From: a virus
DNA: 64,000 bases
IMG/VR virus record: IMGVR_UViG_3300010885_057925
Coordinates: 1 to 64,000 of that record
Strand: one strand, 5' to 3'
Each line of letters starts with the position of its first letter. Within the stretch, counting starts at the first letter, position 1. The notes beneath the pieces are model-generated. The model saw nothing but the letters and a program-made list of their open reading frames with translations. It made no database searches and was not told where the DNA came from. A program made the position numbers and the translations under genes. Below are positions 16,591-25,078 of the stretch, one piece after another.

Positions 16591-16620
16591 ACTATCATTT
16601 TAAGTGGAATCCCCCAATTT
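16571..16620 (-). promoter_or_regulatory. Long inverted repeat spanning the glycosylase start codon
   Basis: Arms 16604-16620 and 16571-16588 pair over about 17 bases with one bulge (core GGGGGATTCCAC/GTGGAATCCCCC), with a 15-base loop that contains most of the start codon of the MBD4-like gene. No U-tract follows, so it is unlikely to be a plain terminator for the upstream gene. It could be a translational or protein-binding operator, or an RNA-stability element. Confidence 0.7.
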
Positions 16621-16629
16621 ACAAGTCGA

Positions 16630-17007
16630 TCAGCCGACGCCAGCGAATCCTGCGGAACCTGTCACGGTGCTGAAGTTGGAAGTCGGCACAGAAGTCAAGC
16701 CGGCCAGCACGACGAATGGCATCGAAGCTGCGGTCGAGCTTGAAAGGAAGAGCCTGTCGACCCTGAAATCATTTGAGTAACTGCTGCCCGAAGGAACAAC
16801 GAAGTAATTCGTTCCCTGGACACCCAATCGAGTGAACCCGACGCGAAGCTCGAGCGCACTGCGATTCTGAACTGTGAAGAATCGCGTCACGAATGGAAAC
16901 GCGACTTCCGCAGTGGTCGTCACGTTTGAGGCAGTCACGAAAGGAGTCGCTGAGATCTGGTAAGCTGGGACGAACCCCTCGCTCATAACTGGATTATTTA
17001 AGCCCAT
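16630..17007 (-). CDS. Small beta-rich putative virion protein, 125 aa
   Basis: The protein is dominated by short hydrophobic strands and Ser/Thr (ASNVTTTAEVAFPFVTRFFTVQNRS, NYFVVPSGSSYSNDF, RLFLSSSTAASMPFVVLAGL). This fits a small jelly-roll or beta-sandwich structural or decoration protein; I do not recognise a named family. It has no cysteines and few charges. A TATATTTAAG late-promoter-like element lies 19 bases upstream of the start at 17007, consistent with late expression as a virion component. Head decoration or fiber accessory roles are possible. Confidence 0.6.
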   Translation of the reverse strand: MGLNNPVMSEGFVPAYQISATPFVTASNVTTTAEVAFPFVTRFFTVQNRSALELRVGFTRLGVQGTNYFVVPSGSSYSNDFRVDRLFLSSSTAASMPFVVLAGLTSVPTSNFSTVTGSAGFAGVG

Positions 17008-17026
17008 ATTCTTGTCATCCTACGAG

Positions 17027-17036
17027 CTTAAATATA
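17027..17036 (-). promoter_or_regulatory. ATANTTA-type candidate late promoter element
   Basis: The minus strand reads TATATTTAAG in the 38-base gap after the HAD gene stop and 19 bases before the start of the small beta-rich protein. It belongs to the recurring ATANTTA set; function is inferred. Confidence 0.4.
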
Positions 17037-17045
17037 CGCAATCTA

Positions 17046-17858
17046 TCAATACGGAGGAGTATACATGTCCTCTGGAAAATGACCGAGACTTAGTATGATC
17101 TCGTCAATAACTTTCGCTGTTTGCTCGCAATCATGCACCCTGATCGATCGATTGAAAGATTTGAGAGCCTCGTATATCTCGAAATCGTTTCCCATGGGAT
17201 CGCAGCGATCGCCTACGAACCAGACCACATCGGACGGGAAGTGTCGAAGGACATATGACTTGTCCCATCCCTCTGGATAGATGTCGAAAGACGTCGATCC
17301 ACCGAGCTTGACCGTAAGCTTCTTGCTGAGAGCGTACAGACGATCACGAAGAGTGACCAGAGTTGCGATTCTCAAGTTCGACTTCTCGTCGATCCTTTCG
17401 AACTCCTCACGATCTTCATGCCCTGCCTCACGTCCAATCGGGCACCAGTTCATCATCGAACCTCGATACGATACGAACTGACCTGTCAGGGGAAGTTCAG
17501 GTACAACCTCCATGAGGTCTCCCTGCATCGCGTTTAATATCTTGTGAAATTGCCGCCAATCATTTCCCAAGTAATCTCTCATCGAAATCGATGGGGTCTG
17601 AGACTTCCACGAACCTTCCACATGGATCCAGTGCTCAGTTCCGTTGCAGGAAAAAACCTCTAAACCTTTCTCGAAGAGCTCGTGATCAACCTGCTCGATA
17701 ACGTACGCTAGCGTGGAGCCGGTTACTATTCCGACCCTAGCACATTGTAAGAGCTCGACCAGCTTATCCCTATTCTTTCTCGTGATCTTCTTGCGTGGGG
17801 GTGTTAAAGTCCCGTCGAGATCGAAGAGGACTATCGTTCTATTGTTCATGTTGTACAA
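17046..17858 (-). CDS. Phosphomannomutase-like HAD phosphatase (eukaryotic PMM family)
   Basis: The N-terminus has TIVLFDLDGTLTPPR with the HAD nucleophile and acid at D13 and D15. The cap region has SYRGSMMNWCPIGREA and ER-EEF, and the C-terminal half has GGSTSFDIYPEGWDKSYVL and WFVGDRCDPMGNDF. These follow the motif order of alpha-phosphomannomutase 1/2, a family that interconverts mannose-6-P and mannose-1-P. The length (270) is near the family's roughly 250. The product could feed GDP-mannose for the glycosyltransferase at 571-1626 (inference). A TTG at 17858 directly after the ThyX stop has a GGA six bases upstream, and ATG 17849 is the alternative start. A sugar-phosphatase role is the other possibility. 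Confidence 0.8.
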   Translation of the reverse strand: MYNMNNRTIVLFDLDGTLTPPRKKITRKNRDKLVELLQCARVGIVTGSTLAYVIEQVDHELFEKGLEVFSCNGTEHWIHVEGSWKSQTPSISMRDYLGNDWRQFHKILNAMQGDLMEVVPELPLTGQFVSYRGSMMNWCPIGREAGHEDREEFERIDEKSNLRIATLVTLRDRLYALSKKLTVKLGGSTSFDIYPEGWDKSYVLRHFPSDVVWFVGDRCDPMGNDFEIYEALKSFNRSIRVHDCEQTAKVIDEIILSLGHFPEDMYTPPY

Positions 17859-18491
17859 TTAGTATCCAAATGCTTCTATCGTATGCTTAAAAGGATTGCC
17901 CGGAATCTCTCGAACCTGATTCAGCATCTCCTCGGCCAGCCAGCAGATCTCTCGTTGAGCGTCTGGCTTCATCCTGAGACCCAGGAAATGGTTGAGCGAG
18001 CGCCAGTTGAACATGACGTCAGCAGTGATCTGATTACCATAGGGAAGGTAGAAGCGAGCACTTTCCTTAGCACGCTTGCGACTCATTCCGCCTGCCACAA
18101 GACGCTCGAGAGTGTCATGGTAGCGCATGAGAGCGTCCTCCATGAAAGCGATGTAGCGAGCCTGCTCATCGAGCGGCCAGTCCTTCGGGAGGTAGTACTT
18201 GTCGTCCTTCAACTCTTTGTACCTTGCACTTTCGGCGTTGCAGCTCGTGCCGATACGATGTTTGAGGAGCTGCACGTGTGTGGCGACCTCGGTTGTCACA
18301 AGGAAATGCAGATTTGACTTCTCGAACGGTGACTCATGTCCATTCTCGGCCAGCATTTTCAGGAGCGAGGGGATTCTCGCTTGCTTCTCCTCGGAGAGCT
18401 CCCGGCTTGTGCTCGTCCACGCCGAGAGAGCGTGGGTCTCGTCGCCACCATACCAACCGACCAATTCTACCTTGTTGTCCTGAAAGGGCAT
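17859..18491 (-). CDS. thyX: Flavin-dependent thymidylate synthase ThyX
   Basis: The 210-residue protein has NGHESPFEKS at 50-59 and KHRIGTS followed by NAESARYKEL at 77-94. This is a version of the ThyX signature RHRxxSxxxxSxRY with Lys for the first Arg and one extra residue before the serine. ThyX makes dTMP from dUMP using methylenetetrahydrofolate, FAD and NADPH. It fits with the dUTPase (dUMP supply), NrdJ and the dNMP kinase. AGGAG lies about 11 bases before ATG 18491. Its 5' end overlaps the 3' end of the membrane protein gene by 158 bases in another frame. The conserved N-terminal sequence argues that the ThyX start is correct. Confidence 0.93.
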   Translation of the reverse strand: MPFQDNKVELVGWYGGDETHALSAWTSTSRELSEEKQARIPSLLKMLAENGHESPFEKSNLHFLVTTEVATHVQLLKHRIGTSCNAESARYKELKDDKYYLPKDWPLDEQARYIAFMEDALMRYHDTLERLVAGGMSRKRAKESARFYLPYGNQITADVMFNWRSLNHFLGLRMKPDAQREICWLAEEMLNQVREIPGNPFKHTIEAFGY

Positions 18492-18696
18492 ATCGTAACT
18501 TACTCCTGATTTGCTTGTCCCAGATGATCTCGAAACCCCACTGCAAGATAGTCAGAGTGGAACCAGTTAGGAACACGATCCCCGCCGAATCCCTTACATT
18601 GTTTGTGAACATGTAGGCGATCGAGAAGCTGTAACACATGGAGAAGAATCTCCACGTGATGACTTTGGTTAAGAGCTCGATCTTCGCAGTCTTCAC
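18334..18696 (-). CDS. DUF2061-like membrane protein, C-terminus overlapping thyX
   Basis: Residues 9-60 (KVITWRFFSMCYSF, then IVFLTGSTLTILQWGFEIIWDK) match the pattern of the small DUF2061 membrane family, with two hydrophobic segments and a terminal E-x-x-W. The frame continues for about 50 residues over the thyX start, and this part (WWRRDPRSLGVDEHKPG) looks unstructured. The protein may therefore originally have ended near residue 70. Start is GTG 18696, one base after the ClpP stop. The family's function is unknown. Location between ClpP and ThyX suggests co-transcription only. Confidence 0.6.
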   Translation of the reverse strand: MKTAKIELLTKVITWRFFSMCYSFSIAYMFTNNVRDSAGIVFLTGSTLTILQWGFEIIWDKQIRSKLRYALSGQQGRIGRLVWWRRDPRSLGVDEHKPGALRGEASENPLAPENAGREWT

Positions 18697-18697
18697 T

Positions 18698-19300
18698 TTA
18701 GTCCAGAACGTAGTTCAGTTCGATCTTGCAGGTGAGAGTCGGGACTCTAAGCTCATTCGCGATATTGTGGAGCTTGGCCTCCTGACCGTCGAGGTACCAG
18801 TCTGCGTGTCCCTTCTCGTGGACAAGCTTGAGGAAGTAATCCGAGGGCTTACCACAGTTACGAGCCATCATCTCGTATACCTTCCTGTTGAGGCGCTCGA
18901 CCTCCTTAGCGTTCGTCTTGATCTCCTCGACCTTACCGAAGGAGCCAGAAGAGACGTCGTGGATCATAAGAGTTGCATCCGGATCCATGTAACGCATCCC
19001 CTCGGCGCCGAAGCTGAAGAGAAGGGCGCCGCAGCTCATCGCTTTACCCTCGACGATGGTTGCCACCGGGATTCGGGAAGCCTTGACGGCGGAGATCATC
19101 GCCATGAGAGAGTAGACCTGACCACCGTAGGAATCGATGACGACAGGAATCACCGACTGACCTGTGTTCTGCGCGCGGCTCATGAGATCCACAAACTCCT
19201 TCGCCGACTCCTCATCGAACTCGTTGACCCTAATGATGATGGGATCGACCTTAAGCTCGACTGCCTTGATGTGATTGGAAACATCTGCGATAAAGTTCAT
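18698..19300 (-). CDS. ClpP-like serine protease (S14)
   Basis: ATG 19300 with AGGA six bases upstream gives 200 residues, the usual ClpP length. The open frame continues upstream to 19459 across the nrdJ 3' end but without conservation. The sequence shows VVIDSYGGQVYSLMAM, the nucleophile Ser89 in GKAMSCGALL and His114 in ATLMIHDVSSGSFG. The third catalytic residue is not clear from motif position (GHADWYLDGQEA). ClpP forms a barrel protease fed by an unfoldase. A phage copy may modify host Clp function or process phage proteins. The head protease at 62731-63351 is a separate family. It lies 50 bases after nrdJ. Confidence 0.88.
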   Translation of the reverse strand: MNFIADVSNHIKAVELKVDPIIIRVNEFDEESAKEFVDLMSRAQNTGQSVIPVVIDSYGGQVYSLMAMISAVKASRIPVATIVEGKAMSCGALLFSFGAEGMRYMDPDATLMIHDVSSGSFGKVEEIKTNAKEVERLNRKVYEMMARNCGKPSDYFLKLVHEKGHADWYLDGQEAKLHNIANELRVPTLTCKIELNYVLD

Positions 19301-19349
19301 TGCATATCCTGTCTGTGTTAGGTTAGTAATTTTTTCTGCTGGTTGCTTT

Positions 19350-22300
19350 TCACTTGCATTTCGAATACCCGCACGACTTGCAGGAAAGACATCCTTCCTG
19401 ATAGACGAGCTCGGGATTGCCACACTCTGGGCACCCCTTTTCGCTTGACTTGGTACCATCCTTGATGTATCCCTTGAGGACCCGAGCGATCACCCGGGCA
19501 TATGAAAACATATCACTATTCTTATCCTTTTGCAACTGCTCCACAACATAATGAAGCGGAACTTCATGCCGCAGGGCGAGCGAGATAGTTCTCGTGAACG
19601 CGCCCTGCGTCGGATTGTCGAAAAGATTCACGATGTCCTTGAAAACGAGATTATCGTCCTCTCCGACTGGAACAAGCAGGTTGTAGGTTGCGACTCCGTC
19701 GCGCTTTCCATTCTTTACGAGCGTTCCCGATTTGTATTTCTTCGGAATCTCGATATTCTCTGGAATTCCGCAGAAAACCTCGTAAGGCTTTCCTTCGTTC
19801 AGGCCGATGAGGACGAGCCAAGATTCTGGAGTATCGCCGTTCCTGATATTGACCCTGTGGATATCACTGGGGAGCGACTTCGGGCGCTTCGGTACCAGAC
19901 GCCCGTCGTCAGCCTTCTTACTCTCCTTCTTCGGTTCATCAGCAGCTACAAGAACGCCCGCCCGACAGCCGTCGCGATAGACGGTGAATCCCTTGCACCC
20001 CGTCTTCCAGGCCTTCATGTAGACATCGTTGACCGTTTCGCGTGTTGCTGTGTTCGGCAGGTTACAGGTCTTGGAGATCGAGTGATCGATCCATTTCTGG
20101 GCAGCAGCCTGAATCTCAACAGACTTGGACCAATCGATGTCGTTCGCAGTTCCACCCCAGTAAGGACTCTCCCGTGGATCCGACTTTCCGGTGACATCCA
20201 TCCACTTTTTGAACCAGTGATGATAGACCGTATACTCCTGCCACTTGTCACCCAAGGGATCGACGTAGTCCTCTCTGGAAGTAAGATCACCCTGTGTTAT
20301 CTTACGACGACGCTTGTAGGAGAGCATGAACGCAGGCTCGATGCCAGACGTCGTACGGGTGAGGCAAGAGACTGAACCCACTGGCGCCGTGGTTGTGAGA
20401 GCGATGTTACGACGCCCCGTAGTCTTCCACATGTCGAGAGCATCATGATGGAGAGCGCTGGTAGCCCCCATGACTCCCTTCAGGTACTCGTGATCCTTCT
20501 CCTTCTCATAGTCCCAGACTGGGAACGCACCACGTTCCCGTGCCATCACAAGGGAGGAGTAGTGAGAGTACTTCGCGAGCCAACTGTAGATCACCTCGGT
20601 CATGTGAATCGAATTGTCAGATCCGTACTTGAGCCCAAGAGCTGCGAGAGCATCTCCAAGACCTGTGATACCGAGACCGGTCCGACGACCGTTAAGCCCG
20701 GCGGCTCGAATCTTGTTCCAGAGATCACGCTCGATCCGCTTCACGTGATCGGGCTGAGGATCACTCTCGATCTTCTCCAAAATGCGATCAACACATTCGA
20801 CCTCAAGATCGACGAGATCGTCCATGAGACGCTGGGCTGAGTAAACCGTCACACCGAATTCAGTGAAATCAAACTCTGCGTTCTCGGTGAACGGGTCCTT
20901 CACGAAAGACGTCAGGTTGACGACCATCAAGCGGCAGCTATCGTACGGACTGAGAGGGATTTCTCCGCAGTTCTTCACGCAAATGCCAGAAGACTCAACG
21001 AACCGCTCATCCTCGCCGGAAGTGATGACGAAGTAGTTGTGGTTGTCGTCCACAGTGATATTGAAGACATCCTCGTGTCCCACGGACTCAACAGACACAA
21101 CCTTGTGGTTGTTGATCACAGCACTCTTGAAGTTGCTGAACCTGCCAAACCTAAAGTCGTTGGCGAGGTGGAGGGGCGCACCGACATCCCTTGCGTGATC
21201 GATCCACGCCTTTCTCGTGAGCTGGCCCTGCTGATCAAAGATGCGCCGTCCCATCTCGATCAGCTGTTCGTTCGTGAATCCGCTGTACCTGCCATTCTGC
21301 TCTCCCGGATGGGAGGCGAACTTCTCCTGCCACTCTGCGTCCATGCGATGGTACGGATTGTTGGATCCCCGCATCTTGACAGCATGGAGCTCGCGGTGCT
21401 CATCGTGCGTCATGACAGTCAGGTTGTCGATGCTGTCATTCAAGCAATCGAAGTCAGCGTGATGAATGGCGTGTGTCTTGGCGTCCACGCTGCCCCTCAG
21501 GAACTCGTGGATCAGGCGGTACTGGCGCCTGTTCCTAAAACCCTCACCCTGGAGCTTCTCACCTGTGTTGCAGACCTGTCGGTACCCGTTCGAGTTGAAG
21601 GAGTTGAAGGGGACAATGCTATCTCCGGGCTGCAGATCGCACAGATTTCTGTAAGTCAGGTCCTTCAGGAGGATCTTGTGATCCGGCGTTGCCCTCAGTG
21701 TCGATCCGTCATCGAGTGTGAGCTTCCAGATCTCCTTCTTCTCTCCCGTGAGTCGAGGGTTCCTGCCCATCTTGACGACCGTCTTTCCTGACTGGAGGTC
21801 GACCGAGTAGACCGGAACATCTCTCCCCTCAGCAGCGAGCTGAGCGATCGAGACCGCGTTCCTACCGTCGGCAACAGCGATCAGGGCGTCGCCCGTGATA
21901 CACGGATTGGTGCTGATGGTCTTGTAGCCCAGGTCCTGGTAACGATCCACGATGCCGTTGTCGATAACCGTGTCCCAGAAGAGCGCACCTGGCTCCGCCG
22001 AGGCCCACGCGGCGTCGATAAACTTGTCCCAGACATGCTTCGCGTTAACGACCTTCGTGATCTGAGCCGAATCTGCCGGCTCCTCGACGGGCCAACGCAA
22101 TGTGAATTCGCTACCGCTCTCAACAGCCCGCATAAACTCATCGGTGAATCGGATGCTAATGTTAGCTCCCGTCACCTTTTTGAGGTCACGCTTTATATCG
22201 ATGAATGTCTCAATCTCGGGATGACGGCAATCGATCGTGAGCATGAGCGCGCCACGACGACCGCCCTGGGCAACCTCACGACAGGAGTTAGAGAAGCGCT

Positions 22301-22784
22301 CCATGAAGACGCCGATACCGTCTGTCGTACGCGCTGCGTTCGAGGTCGGTTGTCCCTTCGGACGGATGGTGGAGATATCGAATCCCACACCACCGCGTCG
22401 TTTCATGATCTGGACCTGCTCCTGATCCGAGAAAAGAATACCGCCATACGAATCGTTGGGCTGCTCGATGACAAAGCAGTTGGATAACGACTGCAGCTGG
22501 TATGGATTACCAATACCTGACATTGGAGATCCCTGCGGCACGATGTACTTGAAGTCACGTAACAGGCTGTAGATGCTCTCCTCATCCATCGGATTCGGGT
22601 ACTTTCTCTCGATCCTAGCAAATTCGCGAGCAAGACGACGATGCATCATGTCGGGGTCCGCCTCGAGCAGATTGTCGTCAGCGTCACGAAGCGCGTACTT
22701 CATGAAAACGTCTGGTGCCAACTCGTCATTCTCAAAGTAAGCATTAGTACGCTCACGAACTTCATTCTTGGTGTAAGACATCAT
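19350..22784 (-). CDS. nrdJ: Class II (B12-dependent) ribonucleotide reductase NrdJ with intein
   Basis: The 1144-residue precursor contains a 311-residue intein (residues 295-605); the spliced enzyme would be 833 residues. The extein has SNCFVI near 101, RRGGVGFDIST near 130, NPC/GEIPLSPYDSC at the intein junction and TTAPVGSVSCLTRTTSGIEP. The C-terminal cysteine cluster is CPECGN then CKSCGYSKC. Class II enzymes reduce ribonucleotides using adenosylcobalamin and need no oxygen or second subunit. The intein splits the NPCGE motif exactly before the cysteine that becomes the thiyl radical, so the unspliced precursor should be inactive. The gene lies six bases after the helicase and supplies dNTPs for it. 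Starts MMSY at 22784. Confidence 0.95.
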   Translation of the reverse strand: MMSYTKNEVRERTNAYFENDELAPDVFMKYALRDADDNLLEADPDMMHRRLAREFARIERKYPNPMDEESIYSLLRDFKYIVPQGSPMSGIGNPYQLQSLSNCFVIEQPNDSYGGILFSDQEQVQIMKRRGGVGFDISTIRPKGQPTSNAARTTDGIGVFMERFSNSCREVAQGGRRGALMLTIDCRHPEIETFIDIKRDLKKVTGANISIRFTDEFMRAVESGSEFTLRWPVEEPADSAQITKVVNAKHVWDKFIDAAWASAEPGALFWDTVIDNGIVDRYQDLGYKTISTNPCITGDALIAVADGRNAVSIAQLAAEGRDVPVYSVDLQSGKTVVKMGRNPRLTGEKKEIWKLTLDDGSTLRATPDHKILLKDLTYRNLCDLQPGDSIVPFNSFNSNGYRQVCNTGEKLQGEGFRNRRQYRLIHEFLRGSVDAKTHAIHHADFDCLNDSIDNLTVMTHDEHRELHAVKMRGSNNPYHRMDAEWQEKFASHPGEQNGRYSGFTNEQLIEMGRRIFDQQGQLTRKAWIDHARDVGAPLHLANDFRFGRFSNFKSAVINNHKVVSVESVGHEDVFNITVDDNHNYFVITSGEDERFVESSGICVKNCGEIPLSPYDSCRLMVVNLTSFVKDPFTENAEFDFTEFGVTVYSAQRLMDDLVDLEVECVDRILEKIESDPQPDHVKRIERDLWNKIRAAGLNGRRTGLGITGLGDALAALGLKYGSDNSIHMTEVIYSWLAKYSHYSSLVMARERGAFPVWDYEKEKDHEYLKGVMGATSALHHDALDMWKTTGRRNIALTTTAPVGSVSCLTRTTSGIEPAFMLSYKRRRKITQGDLTSREDYVDPLGDKWQEYTVYHHWFKKWMDVTGKSDPRESPYWGGTANDIDWSKSVEIQAAAQKWIDHSISKTCNLPNTATRETVNDVYMKAWKTGCKGFTVYRDGCRAGVLVAADEPKKESKKADDGRLVPKRPKSLPSDIHRVNIRNGDTPESWLVLIGLNEGKPYEVFCGIPENIEIPKKYKSGTLVKNGKRDGVATYNLLVPVGEDDNLVFKDIVNLFDNPTQGAFTRTISLALRHEVPLHYVVEQLQKDKNSDMFSYARVIARVLKGYIKDGTKSSEKGCPECGNPELVYQEGCLSCKSCGYSKCK
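20970..21902 (-). mobile_element. Intein with HNH homing endonuclease in nrdJ
   Basis: The intein runs from Cys295 (CITGDALIAV, block A) to Asn605 (HNYFVITSGEDE then SGICVKN, blocks F and G). It is followed by extein Cys606. Block B is seen as LRATPDHKIL. The inserted endonuclease has HHADFDCLNDSIDNL and HDEHRELHA, an HNH-type active site. Cys1, the terminal Asn and Cys+1 are all present, so splicing should be possible. The penultimate residue is Lys rather than His, which occurs in some inteins and may slow Asn cyclisation. The element is in frame and uninterrupted, so I read it as active rather than decayed. Confidence 0.93.
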
Positions 22785-22790
22785 TTCTCC

Positions 22791-24182
22791 CTATTTGCTG
22801 CCTGTCACTTCTTGCCATTTCTTACGCAAAAGCTTTTTTGCGTCGTTTCCGTCTTGAGTCATAGATTCCTGTAAAGTCAAGCTATTCTCGTCAAGAATCT
22901 TAATCCTAGATTGCGATGTATCGATGTGAATAGGAAAAAGAATCCCATCTCGACCAGCTCGGTTTTTCGCCACGAAAAGCCGACCCGAACCATCAGCTTT
23001 TTCGCTGGGTTTTCTCGAGATCGACACGACAACGTCTGCTACCATCGCCTTTCCGTATGCCTCACTCATGTTCTCGAGGCCGACAACCTCTGCTCCCGAC
23101 GCCTCACGATTCGCCTGCGAAGCAGTCCAGATGGGAATGTTGAGCTCCATGGCAAGGTTTCTAAGCTCTTCGTATACAAGCTTCAGCTCGTGACGAAGGG
23201 AGTCGAAAGTCCTCGAGGATCTCATGATGTCGGCGTAGTCAATGATGATCAGACTCGGTACAAATCCCTTCAGATTAAGCTTCTCGATATGATTTCTAAG
23301 CATCTGAACCGTTGCTGTGCCGGTTGGGTACTCCTTGATGATCAGGCGCCCGAGATCCATCGTCTCGTAATTCTTTAGAATCTCTTCCTTCATGTCAGGA
23401 ACATCGTTCGATGGGACCCCGCAGAGGTTAGAGTCGTACCGCAGGCCAACTGCTGTCTCGGTGAGCTCAAAAGTGTAGTGAACGACATTTTTGCCCATCT
23501 TGAGAGCATGCGCTCCCATCGCTGTCAACCAGTGACTCTTGCCAACACCCGTCGGAGCGACGACGACTCCGAGCTCTCCTCGACCGAGACCACCCCGGAG
23601 GATGTCCTTACCATCGAGAACGTCTAGTCCGGTGGGACATGGGTTGCGGTTAATCTTGACAAATCGAGCCTCGGCGTCCTCAAAGAAGTCGTGACCCGTG
23701 CTATTCGCCATGCCGACAGAGACTGCTTTCTTCATCAGATCTACGACGGACTCGAACTTGTCGGTTGCCACCATCTCGACTGCCTTCTCAAGAGCCTCAC
23801 GGAAAGCCTGCCGCTTGCAGAAATCGAGAGACTTCTCCTTCACGTAGCCGAGATCTCCCGGGTCAGGGTTGGCCCGCATGCGGTGAAGGAAGTCGATGAT
23901 CTGATCCTTCAGAATAGCGTCAGGACCCTGCTGCAGATCCTCCTTGATAATCGACACCAGAAGCTGCATCGTTGGGAAGCACTTGAACTTCTCGAAGTGC
24001 TTGAAATATCGATCGGTCAGGAAGGCAAGGTACTTCAGGTCGAAGTAGTCTGGCCGCATTACCTCAACCATCTGCGCTGCCCAGATATGATCCGTCAGCA
24101 AGCTCTGGAAGATTTTTTCTTGAAACGACTTGCCGTACTGGCGAAACAGAGCTTCGCCTGCGTTGATTTCGTTCTGAGTCAT
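22791..24182 (-). CDS. Replicative DNA helicase (DnaB/gp41 type)
   Basis: This 463-residue RecA-fold helicase has Walker A VAPTGVGKSH at 208-217, a Walker B-like strand SLIIIDYADIM near 315 and the arginine-finger region RLFVAKNRAGRDG near 410. The order fits the SF4 replicative helicase family, which unwinds DNA 5'-3' as a hexamer at the fork. The N-terminal 150 residues are helical, as in DnaB-type N-domains. No primase domain is fused. The C-terminus ends with a lysine-rich helix. The gene sits between the exonuclease (nine bases upstream) and nrdJ (six bases downstream), giving a tight replication operon. Confidence 0.92.
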   Translation of the reverse strand: MTQNEINAGEALFRQYGKSFQEKIFQSLLTDHIWAAQMVEVMRPDYFDLKYLAFLTDRYFKHFEKFKCFPTMQLLVSIIKEDLQQGPDAILKDQIIDFLHRMRANPDPGDLGYVKEKSLDFCKRQAFREALEKAVEMVATDKFESVVDLMKKAVSVGMANSTGHDFFEDAEARFVKINRNPCPTGLDVLDGKDILRGGLGRGELGVVVAPTGVGKSHWLTAMGAHALKMGKNVVHYTFELTETAVGLRYDSNLCGVPSNDVPDMKEEILKNYETMDLGRLIIKEYPTGTATVQMLRNHIEKLNLKGFVPSLIIIDYADIMRSSRTFDSLRHELKLVYEELRNLAMELNIPIWTASQANREASGAEVVGLENMSEAYGKAMVADVVVSISRKPSEKADGSGRLFVAKNRAGRDGILFPIHIDTSQSRIKILDENSLTLQESMTQDGNDAKKLLRKKWQEVTGSK

Positions 24183-24190
24183 GAGCTCTC

Positions 24191-25078
24191 TTAAGTATGA
24201 AGAAGGTGACTTGTCAGTTGGAAGAAAACTCGCTCTCGATCGAAATTGTTTATTCCGGACCTGACGAGTAACCTGAGATATTCCATCTTATTGGCCTCTG
24301 GCCTAAATGATTCGAGTCCAGATTCGATTTTTCCGACTTGATTTCCCGAGAGGGAAGAGACATCGAGGTTCATAAGCTGCCAGTTGAGCCGCGCTTCGTC
24401 CGCACCTTCCACTATGCTTCGGAGCAGCTGTGGACCCTTCGGGGTGACCCGCGCGGCAGCCATGTTGACAATGTCATCCGGACTGAGCAAAGCCTCTCCA
24501 GCGACCTCCGGGAAGCGTTTAGCCATGGTCTTCCATCCAGCTCCTTCGATACCCGGAATTCCGTCCGCACCGTCACCGACAAAGCATCGAGTCGACACGA
24601 AGTTCCTCGCTGTGCACCCGAAGCGGGTCAGAACGTCAGGTTCGTTAACGAAAGACTTCGAAGTTGGGCTCCAGATCCTCACACGACCGTCGAGAAGCTG
24701 GTAGTAGTCCTTGTCGGACGACATGATGACACAAGGATCGTCCTTTAAGCGGTAGCGGGCAACGTAAGCGATGACGTCGTCAGCCTCACAGTCGGTGACG
24801 TAGCTCTGCTGGACAGGTAAAAGCTTCAGAATCTGAACAAGAGTCGCAACCTGCCAGTTCCTGTTTCCCACAGTGTCGGGAATATCGCCCTCGTAGTACC
24901 TGTTGAGCTTTTGGGGCTTCCGTTTCGTCTTGTACTCGGAGAAAAGTGCCCGACGTCTGGGAGAGCCACCGCCCTCCCAGACAACGATGACCCGTCGTGG
25001 GCTCAGAAACTCACATTTCTGCCCAAGCTCGTTCAGAAAACCCACAATTCCACCGACAGCCTGCCCGTTGGCACCCAA
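24191..25078 (-). CDS. 5'-3' exonuclease / flap endonuclease, N-terminus interrupted
   Basis: The open frame starts at a TTG (25078) with no ribosome site, but conserved sequence continues upstream: NCFTRHFCANPTLGANG directly precedes it in frame, and before that lies a TAG at 25120-25118. The body has VIVVWEGGGSPRRRA, SEYKTKRKPQKLNR, DCEADDVIAYV, SSDKDYYQLL and GDGADGIPGIEGAGWKTM. This is the motif order of the PIN-like/FEN family, including the helix-three-turn helix. The first metal-binding Asp (in LLIDG) lies beyond the stop, so the truncated product should be inactive. The family removes RNA primers and flaps. See the separate entry for 25079-25186. Confidence 0.85.
   Translation of the reverse strand: MGANGQAVGGIVGFLNELGQKCEFLSPRRVIVVWEGGGSPRRRALFSEYKTKRKPQKLNRYYEGDIPDTVGNRNWQVATLVQILKLLPVQQSYVTDCEADDVIAYVARYRLKDDPCVIMSSDKDYYQLLDGRVRIWSPTSKSFVNEPDVLTRFGCTARNFVSTRCFVGDGADGIPGIEGAGWKTMAKRFPEVAGEALLSPDDIVNMAAARVTPKGPQLLRSIVEGADEARLNWQLMNLDVSSLSGNQVGKIESGLESFRPEANKMEYLRLLVRSGINNFDRERVFFQLTSHLLHT

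Noticed and set aside
19301-19459. Longer N-terminus for ClpP
   Set aside because: The extension is antisense-like overlap with the 3' end of nrdJ, while ATG 19300 has a ribosome site and gives the normal ClpP length.
20970-21902. Split (fractured) intein arrangement in nrdJ
   Set aside because: The frame is continuous through the intein and both exteins, and the HNH domain lies inside it, so this is an ordinary contiguous intein.
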